Assembly (NCBI RefSeq): GCF_008973465.1
Contig: NZ_WBXN01000004.1
Location: forward strand, 4,876,501 to 4,940,500
DNA: 64,000 bases
DNA from: Streptomyces sp. SS1-1
GTDB lineage: Bacteria; Actinomycetota; Actinomycetes; Streptomycetales; Streptomycetaceae
Direction: 5' to 3'
Position numbers and translations under genes: made by a program. The notes beneath the pieces were generated by a model. It was not told where the DNA came from and made no database searches. It saw only the letters and a program-made list of their open reading frames with translations. Numbering within the stretch: the first letter of the stretch is position 1; every line of letters begins with the position of its first letter. This document shows, one piece after another, positions 34,347 through 44,747 of this stretch.

Positions 34347-35264
34347 ATGGGAGCTCAGCTCCGGGTCTACAAGCGTCGCATCCGATCCGTCACCGCGACC
34401 AAGAAGATCACGAAGGCGATGGAGATGATCGCCGCCTCGCGCGTCGTCAAGGCGCAGCGCAAGGTGGCGGCCTCCACGCCGTACGCGACCGAGCTCACCC
34501 GCGCGGTCACGGCGGTCGGCACCGGTTCGAACACCAAGCACCCGCTGACCACGCAGGCCGAGACGGTCACGCGGTCCGCGGTGCTGCTCCTCACGAGCGA
34601 CCGTGGTCTCGCCGGCGCCTTCAACTCCAACGCCATCAAGGCCGCGGAGCAGCTGACCGAGCGCCTCGAGCGCGAGGGCAGGCAGGTCGACACGTACATC
34701 GTGGGCCGGCGCGGTGTGGCGCACTACAACTTCCGCGAGCGCAAGATCGCGGAGTCGTGGAGCGGCTTCACCGACGAGCCCACGTACGCGGACGCCAAGA
34801 AGGTCGCGGCCCCGCTGATCGAGGCCATCGAGAAGGACACGGCGGAGGGCGGCGTGGACGAGATCCACATCGTCTACACCGAGTTCGTCTCGATGATGAC
34901 GCAGCAGGCGCTGGGCGCCCAGCTCCTGCCGCTGCGCCTCGACGAGGTCGCGCAGGAGGCTCCGTCCAAGGACGAGATCCTCCCGCTGTTCGACTTCGAG
35001 CCCTCGGCGGAGGACGTCCTCGACGCCCTGCTGCCGCGGTACGTCGAGAGCCGGATCTACAACGCGCTGCTCCAGTCGGCCGCTTCGAAGCACGCCGCCA
35101 CGCGGCGCGCGATGAAGTCGGCCACCGACAACGCGGGCGAGCTGATCAACACGCTCTCCCGTCTTGCCAACGCGGCCCGCCAGGCCGAAATCACCCAGGA
35201 AATCAGCGAGATCGTCGGTGGCGCCAGCGCCCTGGCCGACGCGACCGCGGGGAGTGACCGATAA
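34347..35264 (+). CDS. atpG: ATP synthase subunit gamma
   Basis: A 305-residue central-stalk protein. Conserved ends are visible: MGAQLRVYKRRIRSVTATKKITKAMEMIAA at the start (in parts: RRIRSVTATKKITKAM) and ARQAEITQEISEIVGGA at the end. ATG follows AAGGAAGGGAC. atpD begins at the base after the stop. Confidence 0.96.
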   Translation: MGAQLRVYKRRIRSVTATKKITKAMEMIAASRVVKAQRKVAASTPYATELTRAVTAVGTGSNTKHPLTTQAETVTRSAVLLLTSDRGLAGAFNSNAIKAAEQLTERLEREGRQVDTYIVGRRGVAHYNFRERKIAESWSGFTDEPTYADAKKVAAPLIEAIEKDTAEGGVDEIHIVYTEFVSMMTQQALGAQLLPLRLDEVAQEAPSKDEILPLFDFEPSAEDVLDALLPRYVESRIYNALLQSAASKHAATRRAMKSATDNAGELINTLSRLANAARQAEITQEISEIVGGASALADATAGSDR

Positions 35265-36701
35265 ATGACCACCACTGTTGAGACCGCGACGGCTACGGGC
35301 CGCGTCGCCCGGGTCATCGGCCCGGTCGTCGACGTGGAGTTCCCCGTCGACGCGATGCCGGAGATCTACAACGCCCTTCACGTCGAGGTGGCCGACCCGG
35401 CCAACGCCGGCGAGAAGAAGACGCTGACCCTGGAGGTCGCCCAGCACCTGGGTGACGGCCTGGTCCGCACCATCTCCATGCAGCCCACCGACGGCCTCGT
35501 CCGCCAGGCCGCCGTCACCGACACGGGCACGGGCATCACCGTCCCCGTCGGCGACTTCACCAAGGGCAAGGTGTTCAACACCCTCGGTGAGGTGCTGAAC
35601 GTCGACGAGCAGTACACCGGCGAGCGCTGGTCCATCCACCGCAAGGCGCCGAACTTCGACGAGCTCGAGTCGAAGACCGAGATGTTCGAGACCGGCGTCA
35701 AGGTCATCGACCTTCTCACCCCGTACGTCAAGGGTGGAAAGATCGGTCTGTTCGGTGGTGCCGGCGTCGGCAAGACGGTGCTCATCCAGGAGATGATCTA
35801 CCGCGTCGCCAACAACCACGACGGTGTGTCGGTGTTCGCCGGTGTCGGTGAGCGCACCCGTGAGGGCAACGACCTCATCGACGAGATGAGCGAGTCGGGC
35901 GTCATCGACAAGACCGCGCTGGTCTTCGGCCAGATGGACGAGCCCCCGGGCACCCGTCTGCGCGTGGCCCTGGCCGGTCTGACCATGGCGGAGTACTTCC
36001 GCGATGTGCAGAAGCAGGACGTGCTGTTCTTCATCGACAACATCTTCCGCTTCACGCAGGCCGGTTCCGAGGTGTCGACCCTGCTCGGCCGTATGCCCTC
36101 CGCGGTGGGCTACCAGCCGAACCTGGCCGACGAGATGGGTCTCCTCCAGGAGCGCATCACCTCGACCCGTGGTCACTCGATCACCTCGATGCAGGCGATC
36201 TACGTCCCCGCGGACGACCTGACCGACCCGGCCCCGGCCACCACGTTCGCCCACCTCGACGCGACGACGGTTCTGTCCCGTCCGATCTCCGAGAAGGGCA
36301 TCTACCCGGCCGTGGACCCGCTGGACTCCACGTCCCGCATCCTGGACCCGCGCTACATCGCGCAGGACCACTACAACACCGCGATGCGCGTCAAGGGGAT
36401 CCTGCAGAAGTACAAGGACCTCCAGGACATCATCGCGATCCTCGGTATCGACGAGCTCAGCGAGGAGGACAAGCTGGTCGTCCAGCGTGCCCGCCGCGTC
36501 GAGCGCTTCCTGTCCCAGAACACGCACGTCGCCAAGCAGTTCACCGGTGTGGACGGCTCGGACGTGCCGCTGGACGAGTCGATCACCGCGTTCAACGCCA
36601 TCTGCGACGGTGAGTTCGACCACTTCCCGGAGCAGGCGTTCTTCATGTGCGGTGGTCTCGAGGACCTGAAGAAGAACGCGAAGGAGCTGGGCGTCTCCTG
36701 A
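35265..36701 (+). CDS. atpD: ATP synthase subunit beta
   Basis: A 478-residue catalytic F1 subunit. Walker A GGAGVGKT is at 164 to 171, GERTREGNDL contains the catalytic glutamate region, and DVLFFIDNIFRFTQAGSEVS holds Walker B (in parts: VLFFIDNIFRF). The ATG lies immediately after the atpG stop, so the two are translationally coupled. A strong hairpin follows 32 bases after the stop, before atpC. Confidence 0.97.
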   Translation: MTTTVETATATGRVARVIGPVVDVEFPVDAMPEIYNALHVEVADPANAGEKKTLTLEVAQHLGDGLVRTISMQPTDGLVRQAAVTDTGTGITVPVGDFTKGKVFNTLGEVLNVDEQYTGERWSIHRKAPNFDELESKTEMFETGVKVIDLLTPYVKGGKIGLFGGAGVGKTVLIQEMIYRVANNHDGVSVFAGVGERTREGNDLIDEMSESGVIDKTALVFGQMDEPPGTRLRVALAGLTMAEYFRDVQKQDVLFFIDNIFRFTQAGSEVSTLLGRMPSAVGYQPNLADEMGLLQERITSTRGHSITSMQAIYVPADDLTDPAPATTFAHLDATTVLSRPISEKGIYPAVDPLDSTSRILDPRYIAQDHYNTAMRVKGILQKYKDLQDIIAILGIDELSEEDKLVVQRARRVERFLSQNTHVAKQFTGVDGSDVPLDESITAFNAICDGEFDHFPEQAFFMCGGLEDLKKNAKELGVS

Positions 36702-36733
36702 CGCATCGGTCTTCGTGAGCCATTGAGCTCGTG

Positions 36734-36765
36734 ATGAGGGGGCGGGGCACGTCCCGCCCCCTCAT
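36734..36765 (+). terminator. Terminator-like hairpin between atpD and atpC
   Basis: A perfect 13-bp stem (36734-36746 with 36753-36765) with loop GCACGT, within the operon. It would reduce, though not necessarily stop, expression of atpC. Confidence 0.65.
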
Positions 36766-36830
36766 TCATGCCTATTAGACTTGTAACCAACACCCGGCAG
36801 AACCGCCGGGTGGTGACCCGAGGAGCCATC

Positions 36831-37205
36831 TTGGCTGCTGAGCTGCACGTCGCGCTGGTCGCCGCCGACCGTGAGGTCTGGTCGGGCCAGGCCACCCTGG
36901 TCGTCGCGCGCACCACGTCCGGCGACATCGGCGTCATGCCCGGTCACCAGCCGCTGCTCGGTGTGCTGGAGTCGGGCCCGGTGACCATCCGTACGAGTGA
37001 TGGTGGGACCGTCATCGCCGCGGTGCACGGCGGTTTCATCTCGTTCGCGGACGACAAGCTGTCGCTGCTGGCGGAGATCGCCGAACTGTCCGAGGAGATC
37101 GACGTCCAGCGCGCGGAGCGGGCGCTCGAGCGCGCGAAGTCGGCGGACGACGCGTCCGCCAGCCGGCGCGCGGAGGTCCGCCTGCGGGCGGCGACGGCGC
37201 GCTGA
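36831..37205 (+). CDS. atpC: ATP synthase subunit epsilon
   Basis: A 124-residue F1 regulatory subunit: an N-terminal beta barrel (LHVALVAADREVWSGQA, GDIGVMPGHQPLLG) and a C-terminal helical pair rich in Ala/Arg/Glu. TTG 36831 is chosen because GAGGAGCC precedes it and (L)AAELHVALV is the family start. The open frame from 36768 is leader. Last gene of the operon, with a terminator at 37267-37310. Confidence 0.94.
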   Translation: MAAELHVALVAADREVWSGQATLVVARTTSGDIGVMPGHQPLLGVLESGPVTIRTSDGGTVIAAVHGGFISFADDKLSLLAEIAELSEEIDVQRAERALERAKSADDASASRRAEVRLRAATAR

Positions 37206-37266
37206 CCCCCCGGGTCGCCTCCCGGGCCCTTTAGGCTCAGGGGGAGCGCTCGCGATTGACGTCACT

Positions 37267-37310
37267 CAGCCGCGGCTGGGACCGGAGCGATCCGGTGCCG
37301 GTCGCGGCTG
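37267..37310 (+). terminator. Terminator of the atp operon
   Basis: A 20-bp stem with two G-T pairs and one mismatch (37267-37286 with 37291-37310) closed by a GCGA loop, about 60 bases after atpC. Confidence 0.7.
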
Positions 37311-37362
37311 AGGCAGATACGGATGTTTTTTCCGTTCCGTTACCTAGGAGACGAGGAGGTCG

Positions 37363-37815
37363 GTGTCGATGGTCCTCGCTCTGACTGTGTGCGGAGCCGT
37401 CGTCGCCCTTGTGGTGCTGGGGTTGTTCGTCTTCGGCCTGCGCCGCAGACTCATCCAGCGCTCGGGCGGCACCTTCGACTGTTCGCTGCGCTGGGACGTG
37501 CCGGAGAAACCGGACACCAACGGCAAGGGCTGGAGTTACGGCGTCGCCCGCTACAACGGCGACCGCATCGCGTGGTACCGCGTCTTCTCCTACGCCTACC
37601 GTCCGCGCCGCGTCCTGGAGCGCTCCGCCATCGAGGTGGCCGGCCGCCGCGTCCCCGACGGCGAGGAGGAACTGGCGCTCCTGTCCGACGCCGTCATCCT
37701 CACCTGTCTGCACCGGGGCACCCGCCTCGAACTGGCCATGACCGAGGACGCCCTGACCGGCTTCCTGGCCTGGCTGGAGGCGGCCCCGCCCGGCCAGCGC
37801 GTCAACGTCGCCTGA
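37363..37815 (+). CDS. DUF2550 membrane-anchored protein
   Basis: A 150-residue protein: one N-terminal membrane helix (about 3 to 24, VLALTVCGAVVALVVLGLFVFGL, in parts VVALVVLGLFVF), then a soluble beta-rich domain with GGTFDCSLRW and GVARYNGDRIAWYRVFS. This matches DUF2550, a family found downstream of atpC in actinobacteria. GTG 37363 follows GACGAGGAGG. Its function is unknown. Confidence 0.85.
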   Translation: MSMVLALTVCGAVVALVVLGLFVFGLRRRLIQRSGGTFDCSLRWDVPEKPDTNGKGWSYGVARYNGDRIAWYRVFSYAYRPRRVLERSAIEVAGRRVPDGEEELALLSDAVILTCLHRGTRLELAMTEDALTGFLAWLEAAPPGQRVNVA

Positions 37816-37920
37816 GGCCACCGGGACCCCCGGACCACGCGCCGCTCCTCACACCGTCGGACACACCGGCCGCTGCTGGGGTATCGGCGCGTTCTGCTGC
37901 CCGACGACGAGCGCGGGACG

Positions 37921-37959
37921 AAAAAAGAGCCACGGACAGGCTCGTGGCCTGTCCGTGGC
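37921..37959 (-). terminator. Intrinsic terminator of chiC
   Basis: On the minus strand a perfect 13-bp stem (37959-37947 with 37941-37929) is followed by TCTTTTTT, about 40 bases after the chitinase stop. A textbook intrinsic terminator. Confidence 0.88.
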
Positions 37960-37998
37960 GGGGTGGTGCTGTCGTACGGGTTACCGCTGTCGTACGGG

Positions 37999-39825
<1,827 letters not shown>

Positions 39826-39888
39826 GTCGCGCCTCCTTGGGGGAGTCCTGGGGCGTGACTGAGCCTCACGCCCACTCATGGTGCGGTG

Positions 39889-39930
39889 AGAATAGAAAGG
39901 TCTGGACCACAGGTCAATAGGTCTGGACCA
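39889..39930 (-). promoter_or_regulatory. chiC promoter with two 12-bp direct repeats
   Basis: On the minus strand TTGACC (39917-39912), 17 bases, TATTCT (39894-39889) form a good housekeeping promoter. Two perfect TGGTCCAGACCT repeats (39930-39919 and 39909-39898), 21 bases apart, flank the -35 and fill the spacer. Such repeats control Streptomyces chitinase genes (chitin/DasR/ChiR-dependent regulation). Confidence 0.9.
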
Positions 39931-39970
39931 CTTGACGTTTCACGCGCGATGGGCTTCCCCCGCCCGTGAT

Positions 39971-40612
39971 CTAGATACCCAACTCCTGCGCCAGTACGGC
40001 CGCTTGGACCCGGCTGCGCAGTTCCAGCTTTCCCAGCAGACGGCTGACGTGCGTCTTCGCCGTCGCCTCGGCCATATCCAGCCGGGCCGCGATCTCCGCG
40101 TTGGACAGTCCCTGGCCGAGACAGGACAGCACTTCGCGTTCGCGCCGGGTGAGCGCGTCCAGCACGGACGGATCGGGCGCCTTCTCCCGCGCCGGCTTCG
40201 CCCCGAACGCGGCGATCAGACGCCGGGTGACGGCCGGTGCGATCAGACCCTCGCCCCGCGCCACCGTGCGGACCGCCTCGATCAGGTCCTTCGCCTCGGT
40301 GTTCTTCAGCAGGAAACCGGACGCCCCCGCGCGCAGCGCCCCGAAGACGTACTCGTCCAGGTCGAAGGTGGTCAGCACGAGCACGTCCGCGAGCCGCTCG
40401 GCCACCACCTGCCGGGTGGCGGACACCCCGTCGAGGCGCGGCATCTGAAGGTCCATCAGCACCAGGTCGGGGCGCAGCTCCCGGGCGAGCGCCACCGCCT
40501 GCTCGCCGTCCGCCGCCTCGCCGACGACCTCGACGTCGGGCGCGCTGCGCAGGATGAGGACGAGGCCGGCGCGGACCGCGGACTGGTCCTCGGCGACCAG
40601 GACACGGATCAT
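39971..40612 (-). CDS. chiR: NarL-family response regulator ChiR
   Basis: A 213-residue two-domain regulator: receiver (VLVAEDQ, phospho-acceptor Asp54 in LVLMDLQMP, SGFLLKN) and a LuxR-type helix-turn-helix (about 148 to 205, LTRREREVLSCLGQGLSNAEIA, in parts LTRREREVLSCL). It overlaps the sensor gene by ATGA. Its location between the sensor gene and chiC matches ChiR, the activator of chiC in S. coelicolor. Confidence 0.9.
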   Translation of the reverse strand: MIRVLVAEDQSAVRAGLVLILRSAPDVEVVGEAADGEQAVALARELRPDLVLMDLQMPRLDGVSATRQVVAERLADVLVLTTFDLDEYVFGALRAGASGFLLKNTEAKDLIEAVRTVARGEGLIAPAVTRRLIAAFGAKPAREKAPDPSVLDALTRREREVLSCLGQGLSNAEIAARLDMAEATAKTHVSRLLGKLELRSRVQAAVLAQELGI

Positions 40613-41802
40613 GCGGAGTCTCCTTCGGTCAGCGGAAGCAGGGCGCGTACGGCCCAGATCCTGCCGTCCGCGGAGTCCGGGTCACGGGTGGGGCCCGCCT
40701 CGAACGTGCCGCCGAGCAGCGCGACCCGCTCCCGCATCCCGACCAGACCGGCGCCCGAGCCGGGCGCGCGCGGCCCCTCCCGGTCCCCGTACGGGCTGGT
40801 CACGGTGACGGCCAGACACAGGTCCCGGCGGACGACGGAGACCAGGACCCGGCCCGGCGCCGCGTGCTTGAGGGCGTTGGTGAGCGACTCCTGGACGATC
40901 CGGTAGGCGGCCAGCTCGACCGGGGCCGGGACCGCGCCCGGGTCGGCGTCGAGACGGACGTCCAGGCCGTTGGCGCGGGCGCTGTCCGCCAGCGCGTCGA
41001 GGCTGTCCAGCGTCGGCGCGGGCGCCGGTGCCGTGTCGTGGGCCGCGTCGCGCAGGATGCCGATGAGCCGGCGCATCTCGGCGAGCCCCGCCACGCTGTT
41101 CTCCCGGATCACGGACAGGGCGTCCCGGGAGGTCGCCGGGTCATCGAGGGAGAGCGCGGCGGTGGAGTGGATGGCGATGGCGGAGAGGTGGTTGGCCACC
41201 AGGTCGTGCAGCTCACGGGCCATGCGGGCGCGCTCCGAGGACACGGCCTGGACGCGGTCCATCTCGGCGAGCAGTGCCGTCTGCTCGGCCCGCAGCCGGG
41301 CCGCGTCGGCGGCGTCGCGGTGGTTGCGCACGATCAGACCGGTCGACGCGGGCGCGAAGGTCACCGCGCCGACCACCAGACCGATCAGCAGCGCCTCGGG
41401 CACCCGCAGCACGGCGTACGGCACCAGCATCCCGGCCAGTGTCAGCACCCCGGTGATCCACGGCAGCCGGCGGGCGGTCGCGGGGGTGCCGTAGACCACG
41501 GCGGCGTACATCAGGTCGGTGTACATCACGATCGTCGCGATGCTGCCCTGCGTCACGGTGTCCGCGGCCAGCGCCAGCGTGCCGACGGCGAGCGCGGTGC
41601 GCGGGGCGGTGCGGCGCAGCAGCTCGCAGCACGCCGTCACAGCGAGCGGCACCAGCAGCGCCCACCGGCCGTCGAAGAGCACCATCGGGTCGTCGCCCGA
41701 CCGCACGCCCAGCCCGAACGCCCACAGCAGCAGCCCGCCGAGCAGCCCGGCGAGCGCGGCGGCCACGTCGAAGCGGGGAGGGCGGAGGGGTCGTACGGCC
41801 AT
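40609..41802 (-). CDS. chiS: Sensor histidine kinase ChiS
   Basis: A 397-residue membrane kinase with about five or six N-terminal helices (residues 12 to 150), then a HisKA_3 dimerisation domain with the phosphorylated histidine in MARELHDLVANHL, and an HATPase domain (YRIVQESLTNALKHA, GAGLVGMRERV). It would sense chitin-related signals and phosphorylate ChiR. The start is uncertain: ATG 41802 or the ATG nine bases upstream. Confidence 0.88.
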   Translation of the reverse strand: MAVRPLRPPRFDVAAALAGLLGGLLLWAFGLGVRSGDDPMVLFDGRWALLVPLAVTACCELLRRTAPRTALAVGTLALAADTVTQGSIATIVMYTDLMYAAVVYGTPATARRLPWITGVLTLAGMLVPYAVLRVPEALLIGLVVGAVTFAPASTGLIVRNHRDAADAARLRAEQTALLAEMDRVQAVSSERARMARELHDLVANHLSAIAIHSTAALSLDDPATSRDALSVIRENSVAGLAEMRRLIGILRDAAHDTAPAPAPTLDSLDALADSARANGLDVRLDADPGAVPAPVELAAYRIVQESLTNALKHAAPGRVLVSVVRRDLCLAVTVTSPYGDREGPRAPGSGAGLVGMRERVALLGGTFEAGPTRDPDSADGRIWAVRALLPLTEGDSA

Positions 41803-41955
41803 GCATCCCATCCAACACGGTGCGCATGGCGTGCGCCTGATCCCCGAGACCGGTCCCGGACTGCATCTTTCGATGTACCGCGGATTCGTCGGCCGCGACG
41901 ACGCGGCGGGCCGGAACGCACGGAAGCCTGGAAGGGTGAACGAAGGGAGTCCGTC

Positions 41956-42528
41956 GTGATCGTCGCCCTCATCGTCGCCTGCGAGGCCGGCTTCTGGGTG
42001 CTGCTGGCCCTGGGGCTGGCCGTGCGCTACCTGCTGAAGTGGCGCCGCACGAGCGTGGTGCTGCTGCTGTGCGAGCCGGTGCTGGAGCTGGTCCTGTTCG
42101 CCGCCACGGCGGTGGACCTGAGGAACGGCGCGGAGCCCGGCTGGGAGCACGGCCTGGCGGCGCTCTACATCGGCTACACGGTGGCCTACGGCCACTACAC
42201 GATCCGCTGGCTGGACGGCCACGCCGCGCACCGCCTGGCCGGGGCGCCCCGCCCCCCGCGCCCGCCGCGGTACGGGATGGCGCGGGCCCGCCACGAGGGC
42301 GCCCTCTGGCTGCGGACGCTTCTCGGGGCGGCGGTCGCGCTGGCCCTGCTGCAGGCCGCCGTCTGGTACGTCGGGGACGGCGACACCTCGTCGCTGCGGT
42401 CCTTCCAGTGGGTGGCGCTGCGGGCCGCCGGCATCCACGGGCTGATCGCCCTGACCTACCTGCTGTGGCCGAAGCGGCCCAAGGGCGCGCCCGGCCGGGA
42501 ACCGGAGCGGGAGACCGTGGTCCGGTGA
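41956..42528 (+). CDS. Integral membrane protein of unknown function
   Basis: A 190-residue protein with about five hydrophobic segments (VIVALIVACEAGFWVLLALG, SVVLLLCEPVLELVLFAA, YIGYTVAYGHYTIRWL, LRTLLGAAVALALLQAAVW, GIHGLIALTYLLW). GTG 41956 follows GAAGGGAG. It is divergent from chiS. I recognise no functional family. The HYTIRWLDGH motif suggests a conserved Streptomyces membrane protein. Confidence 0.75.
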   Translation: MIVALIVACEAGFWVLLALGLAVRYLLKWRRTSVVLLLCEPVLELVLFAATAVDLRNGAEPGWEHGLAALYIGYTVAYGHYTIRWLDGHAAHRLAGAPRPPRPPRYGMARARHEGALWLRTLLGAAVALALLQAAVWYVGDGDTSSLRSFQWVALRAAGIHGLIALTYLLWPKRPKGAPGREPERETVVR

Positions 42529-42541
42529 CCGTCCGCCCCGG

Positions 42542-43114
42542 CTAGCGCTCCCCGCCCGGCACCCACAGCACGTCCCCGACCTCCTTGTTCGCCGTCCTGG
42601 CGAGGATGAACAGGAGGTCGGAGAGGCGGTTGAGGTAGGTCGCGGTGAGCGGGTTCATCGTCTCGCCGTGCACCTCCAGCGCGGCCCACGTCGAGCGCTC
42701 CGCGCGCCGGACGACCGTGCACGCCTGGTGCAGCAGGGCCGCGCCGGGGGTGCCGCCGGGCAGGATGAAGGACCGCAGCTTCTCCAGCCGCTCGTTGAAG
42801 CGGTCGCAGTCCGCCTCCAGCCGGTCGACGTAGAACTGCTCCACGCGCAGCGGCGGGTACTCGGGGTTCTCCACGACCGGCGTCGACAGGTCGGCGCCCA
42901 CGTCGAACAGGTCGTTCTGCACACGGGTGAGGACCTCGACGACCTCCTCGTCCAGCCCGCCGAGGGCGATGGCGGTGCCGATGACGGCGTTCGCCTCGTT
43001 GGAGTCGGCGTACGCCGAGATCCGCAGATCGGTCTTGGAGGTCCGGCTCATGTCGCCGAGGGCGGTGGTGCCCTGGTCGCCGGTCCGGGTGTAGATGCGC
43101 GTCAGATTGACCAT
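42542..43114 (-). CDS. Cob(I)alamin adenosyltransferase (PduO type)
   Basis: A 190-residue trimeric enzyme that moves the adenosyl group of ATP to cob(I)alamin, making coenzyme B12. YTRTGDQGTTALGD is the ATP-binding N-terminus, and LPGGTPGAALLHQACTVVRRAER (in parts: HQACTVVRRAER) the signature. Coenzyme B12 is needed by methylmalonyl-CoA mutase, whose epimerase and MeaB chaperone are encoded at the right end of this window. Confidence 0.94.
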   Translation of the reverse strand: MVNLTRIYTRTGDQGTTALGDMSRTSKTDLRISAYADSNEANAVIGTAIALGGLDEEVVEVLTRVQNDLFDVGADLSTPVVENPEYPPLRVEQFYVDRLEADCDRFNERLEKLRSFILPGGTPGAALLHQACTVVRRAERSTWAALEVHGETMNPLTATYLNRLSDLLFILARTANKEVGDVLWVPGGER

Positions 43115-43127
43115 GTGACCAGCCTAG

Positions 43128-43877
43128 TTACGCTCCGGCGGTGCGGTACACGCGTGTGCCCACTGTCACGGCGAGCACGGCGAACAGGACGGCCACGACC
43201 GTGCCGTACAGCATGTGCTCCGTGGCGTACGCGCCGACGTAGGCGTCCCGGACCGCGTCCACCAGATAGCGGAAGGGGACGAAGTGGGACAGGACGTCCA
43301 GCCAGCGCGGCCCCAGTGTCATCGGCAGCATCAGGCCGGACAGCAGCATCATCGGCATCGTCAGGGCGTTGACCGCGGGGCCGAACTCCTGCGGGGTGCG
43401 GACCTTCAGCGCCAGCGCGTACGACAGGGAGGCCAGCGACACCGTGAGCAGGCCCACGAAGGCGAACCCGATCAGCACGCCGGGCAGCGGGGCCCGCAGG
43501 CCCATCGCGAGCGCCGCCAGCACCAGCAGCACTGCCTGGAAGACGAACACCGTGGCCTCCCGCAGCACCCGCCCGAGGAGGAGGGCGAGCCGGCTGACGG
43601 GCGTCACCCGCATCCGGTCGACCACGCCCTGGCTCTGTTCGATGATGACCGCGAAGCCCGCGAACGACGCTCCGAACAGGCCGAGTTGGAGCAGCAGGCC
43701 GGGCACGAGGACCTGCCAGGAGGACCCCTTCCCGCCGAGCGGGAGGTCCGTGAGCAGCGGGCCGAAGAACAGCAGGTACAGCAGCGGCATCAGCACGCCG
43801 AAGAGCAGCGCGAACCGGGAGCGCAGGGACTGGCGGAGATAGCGGCCGTAGATGAGGGCCGTGTCCTGGATCAGCAT
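43128..43877 (-). CDS. ABC-2 type transporter permease
   Basis: A 249-residue protein with six hydrophobic segments and the ABC-2 family pattern (ALLFGVLMPLLYLLFFGP near residues 23 to 40, PRWLDVLSHFVPFRYLVDAVR near the end, in parts FVPFRYLVDAVR), like DrrB-type drug exporters. It starts eight bases after the ATPase stop, so the two form an operon and a heteromeric exporter. Confidence 0.9.
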   Translation of the reverse strand: MLIQDTALIYGRYLRQSLRSRFALLFGVLMPLLYLLFFGPLLTDLPLGGKGSSWQVLVPGLLLQLGLFGASFAGFAVIIEQSQGVVDRMRVTPVSRLALLLGRVLREATVFVFQAVLLVLAALAMGLRAPLPGVLIGFAFVGLLTVSLASLSYALALKVRTPQEFGPAVNALTMPMMLLSGLMLPMTLGPRWLDVLSHFVPFRYLVDAVRDAYVGAYATEHMLYGTVVAVLFAVLAVTVGTRVYRTAGA

Positions 43878-43885
43878 GAGGGGTC

Positions 43886-44668
43886 CTATACGGCGACGGG
43901 GGCGGCGTCGGCCGGGGCCGGGCCGCGGCCGGTGAGGGCGACGAAGGTGTCCTGGAGGGTCGCGTCGATCGAGCCGCCGTACCGCAGCTTCAGCGCGCTC
44001 GGCGTGCCCTCCGCGACGACGGTGCCGCCGTCGACGATCACCAGACGGTCGGCGAGGGCGTCGGCCTCGTCCAGGTAGTGGGTGGTGAGGACGACGGTGG
44101 TGCCCTGCTCGTCGCGCAGGCGCCGCACCAGGTCCCACAGGTCCGCCCGGCTGCCGGGGTCGAGGCCGGTCGTCGGCTCGTCGAGGAACAGCACCTTCGG
44201 GTGGTGGGTGAGCGCCATCGCGATGTCCAGGCGCCTGCGCTGGCCGCCGGAGAGGGCGCCCGCCTTGCGGTCGAGCAGCTCGGTCAGACCGAGGTCGTGG
44301 GCCAGTTCCCCGGCGCGCTCGACGGCCCGCGCCCTGGACAGGCGGTACAGCCGGCCCTGGGTCACCAGCTCCTCCCGCACGGTGATCTGCGGGTCCACGC
44401 CGCCCGACTGGGCCACGTAACCGCTGGCGCGGCGCACCCCGGCGGGGTCGGTCGCGAGGTCGTGGCCCGCGACGGTGGCCGCGCCGCCGGTGGGTGCCAG
44501 CAGGGTCGTCAGCATCCGCAGGGTCGTCGTCTTGCCGGCGCCGTTCGGGCCGAGGAGGCCGAGGATCTCGCCCTCCCGGACGGTCAGGTCGACGGAGCGC
44601 ACGGCCTCCACGGGGCCGCGCCTGGTCTGGAAGGTGCGGGCCAGTCCGGCCGCGCTGATGACAGGCAT
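43886..44668 (-). CDS. ABC transporter ATPase, DrrA type
   Basis: A 260-residue ATPase: Walker A GPNGAGKTT, signature LSGGQRRRLDIAMAL, Walker B VLFLDEPTTGLDP, H-loop TTHY. DrrA-like proteins power export of drugs or lipids. ATG 44668 is chosen, but a GTG six bases upstream is possible. Neither has a clear ribosome site, so a leaderless transcript is possible. It is divergent from a TetR gene that probably represses it. Confidence 0.91.
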   Translation of the reverse strand: MPVISAAGLARTFQTRRGPVEAVRSVDLTVREGEILGLLGPNGAGKTTTLRMLTTLLAPTGGAATVAGHDLATDPAGVRRASGYVAQSGGVDPQITVREELVTQGRLYRLSRARAVERAGELAHDLGLTELLDRKAGALSGGQRRRLDIAMALTHHPKVLFLDEPTTGLDPGSRADLWDLVRRLRDEQGTTVVLTTHYLDEADALADRLVIVDGGTVVAEGTPSALKLRYGGSIDATLQDTFVALTGRGPAPADAAPVAV

Positions 44669-44690
44669 GGGCACAGGAAAACAGAGTCAC

Positions 44691-44718
44691 TGAAATTTTG
44701 CAACGGCCCCAAAATTCA
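44691..44718. promoter_or_regulatory. Candidate TetR operator
   Basis: TGAAATTTTG (44691-44700) and CCAAAATTCA (44708-44717) form an imperfect inverted repeat. It is an A/T-rich island in the 79-base gap between the ABC and TetR genes, the expected operator position. Confidence 0.45.
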
Positions 44719-44747
44719 AGAGGCCCCATCGAAGTTAGGATGAGGGC

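Noticed and set aside
32667..36623. A 1318-codon minus-strand open frame opposite atpA, atpG and atpD
   Set aside because: It mirrors three certain ATP synthase genes and its translation is biased and domainless. This is a typical antisense artefact in high-G+C genomes.
42542..43114. Search for a cobalamin riboswitch upstream of the adenosyltransferase
   Set aside because: The upstream region (43115-43127 and the neighbouring gene) has no room for one and I see no B12-box-like sequence.
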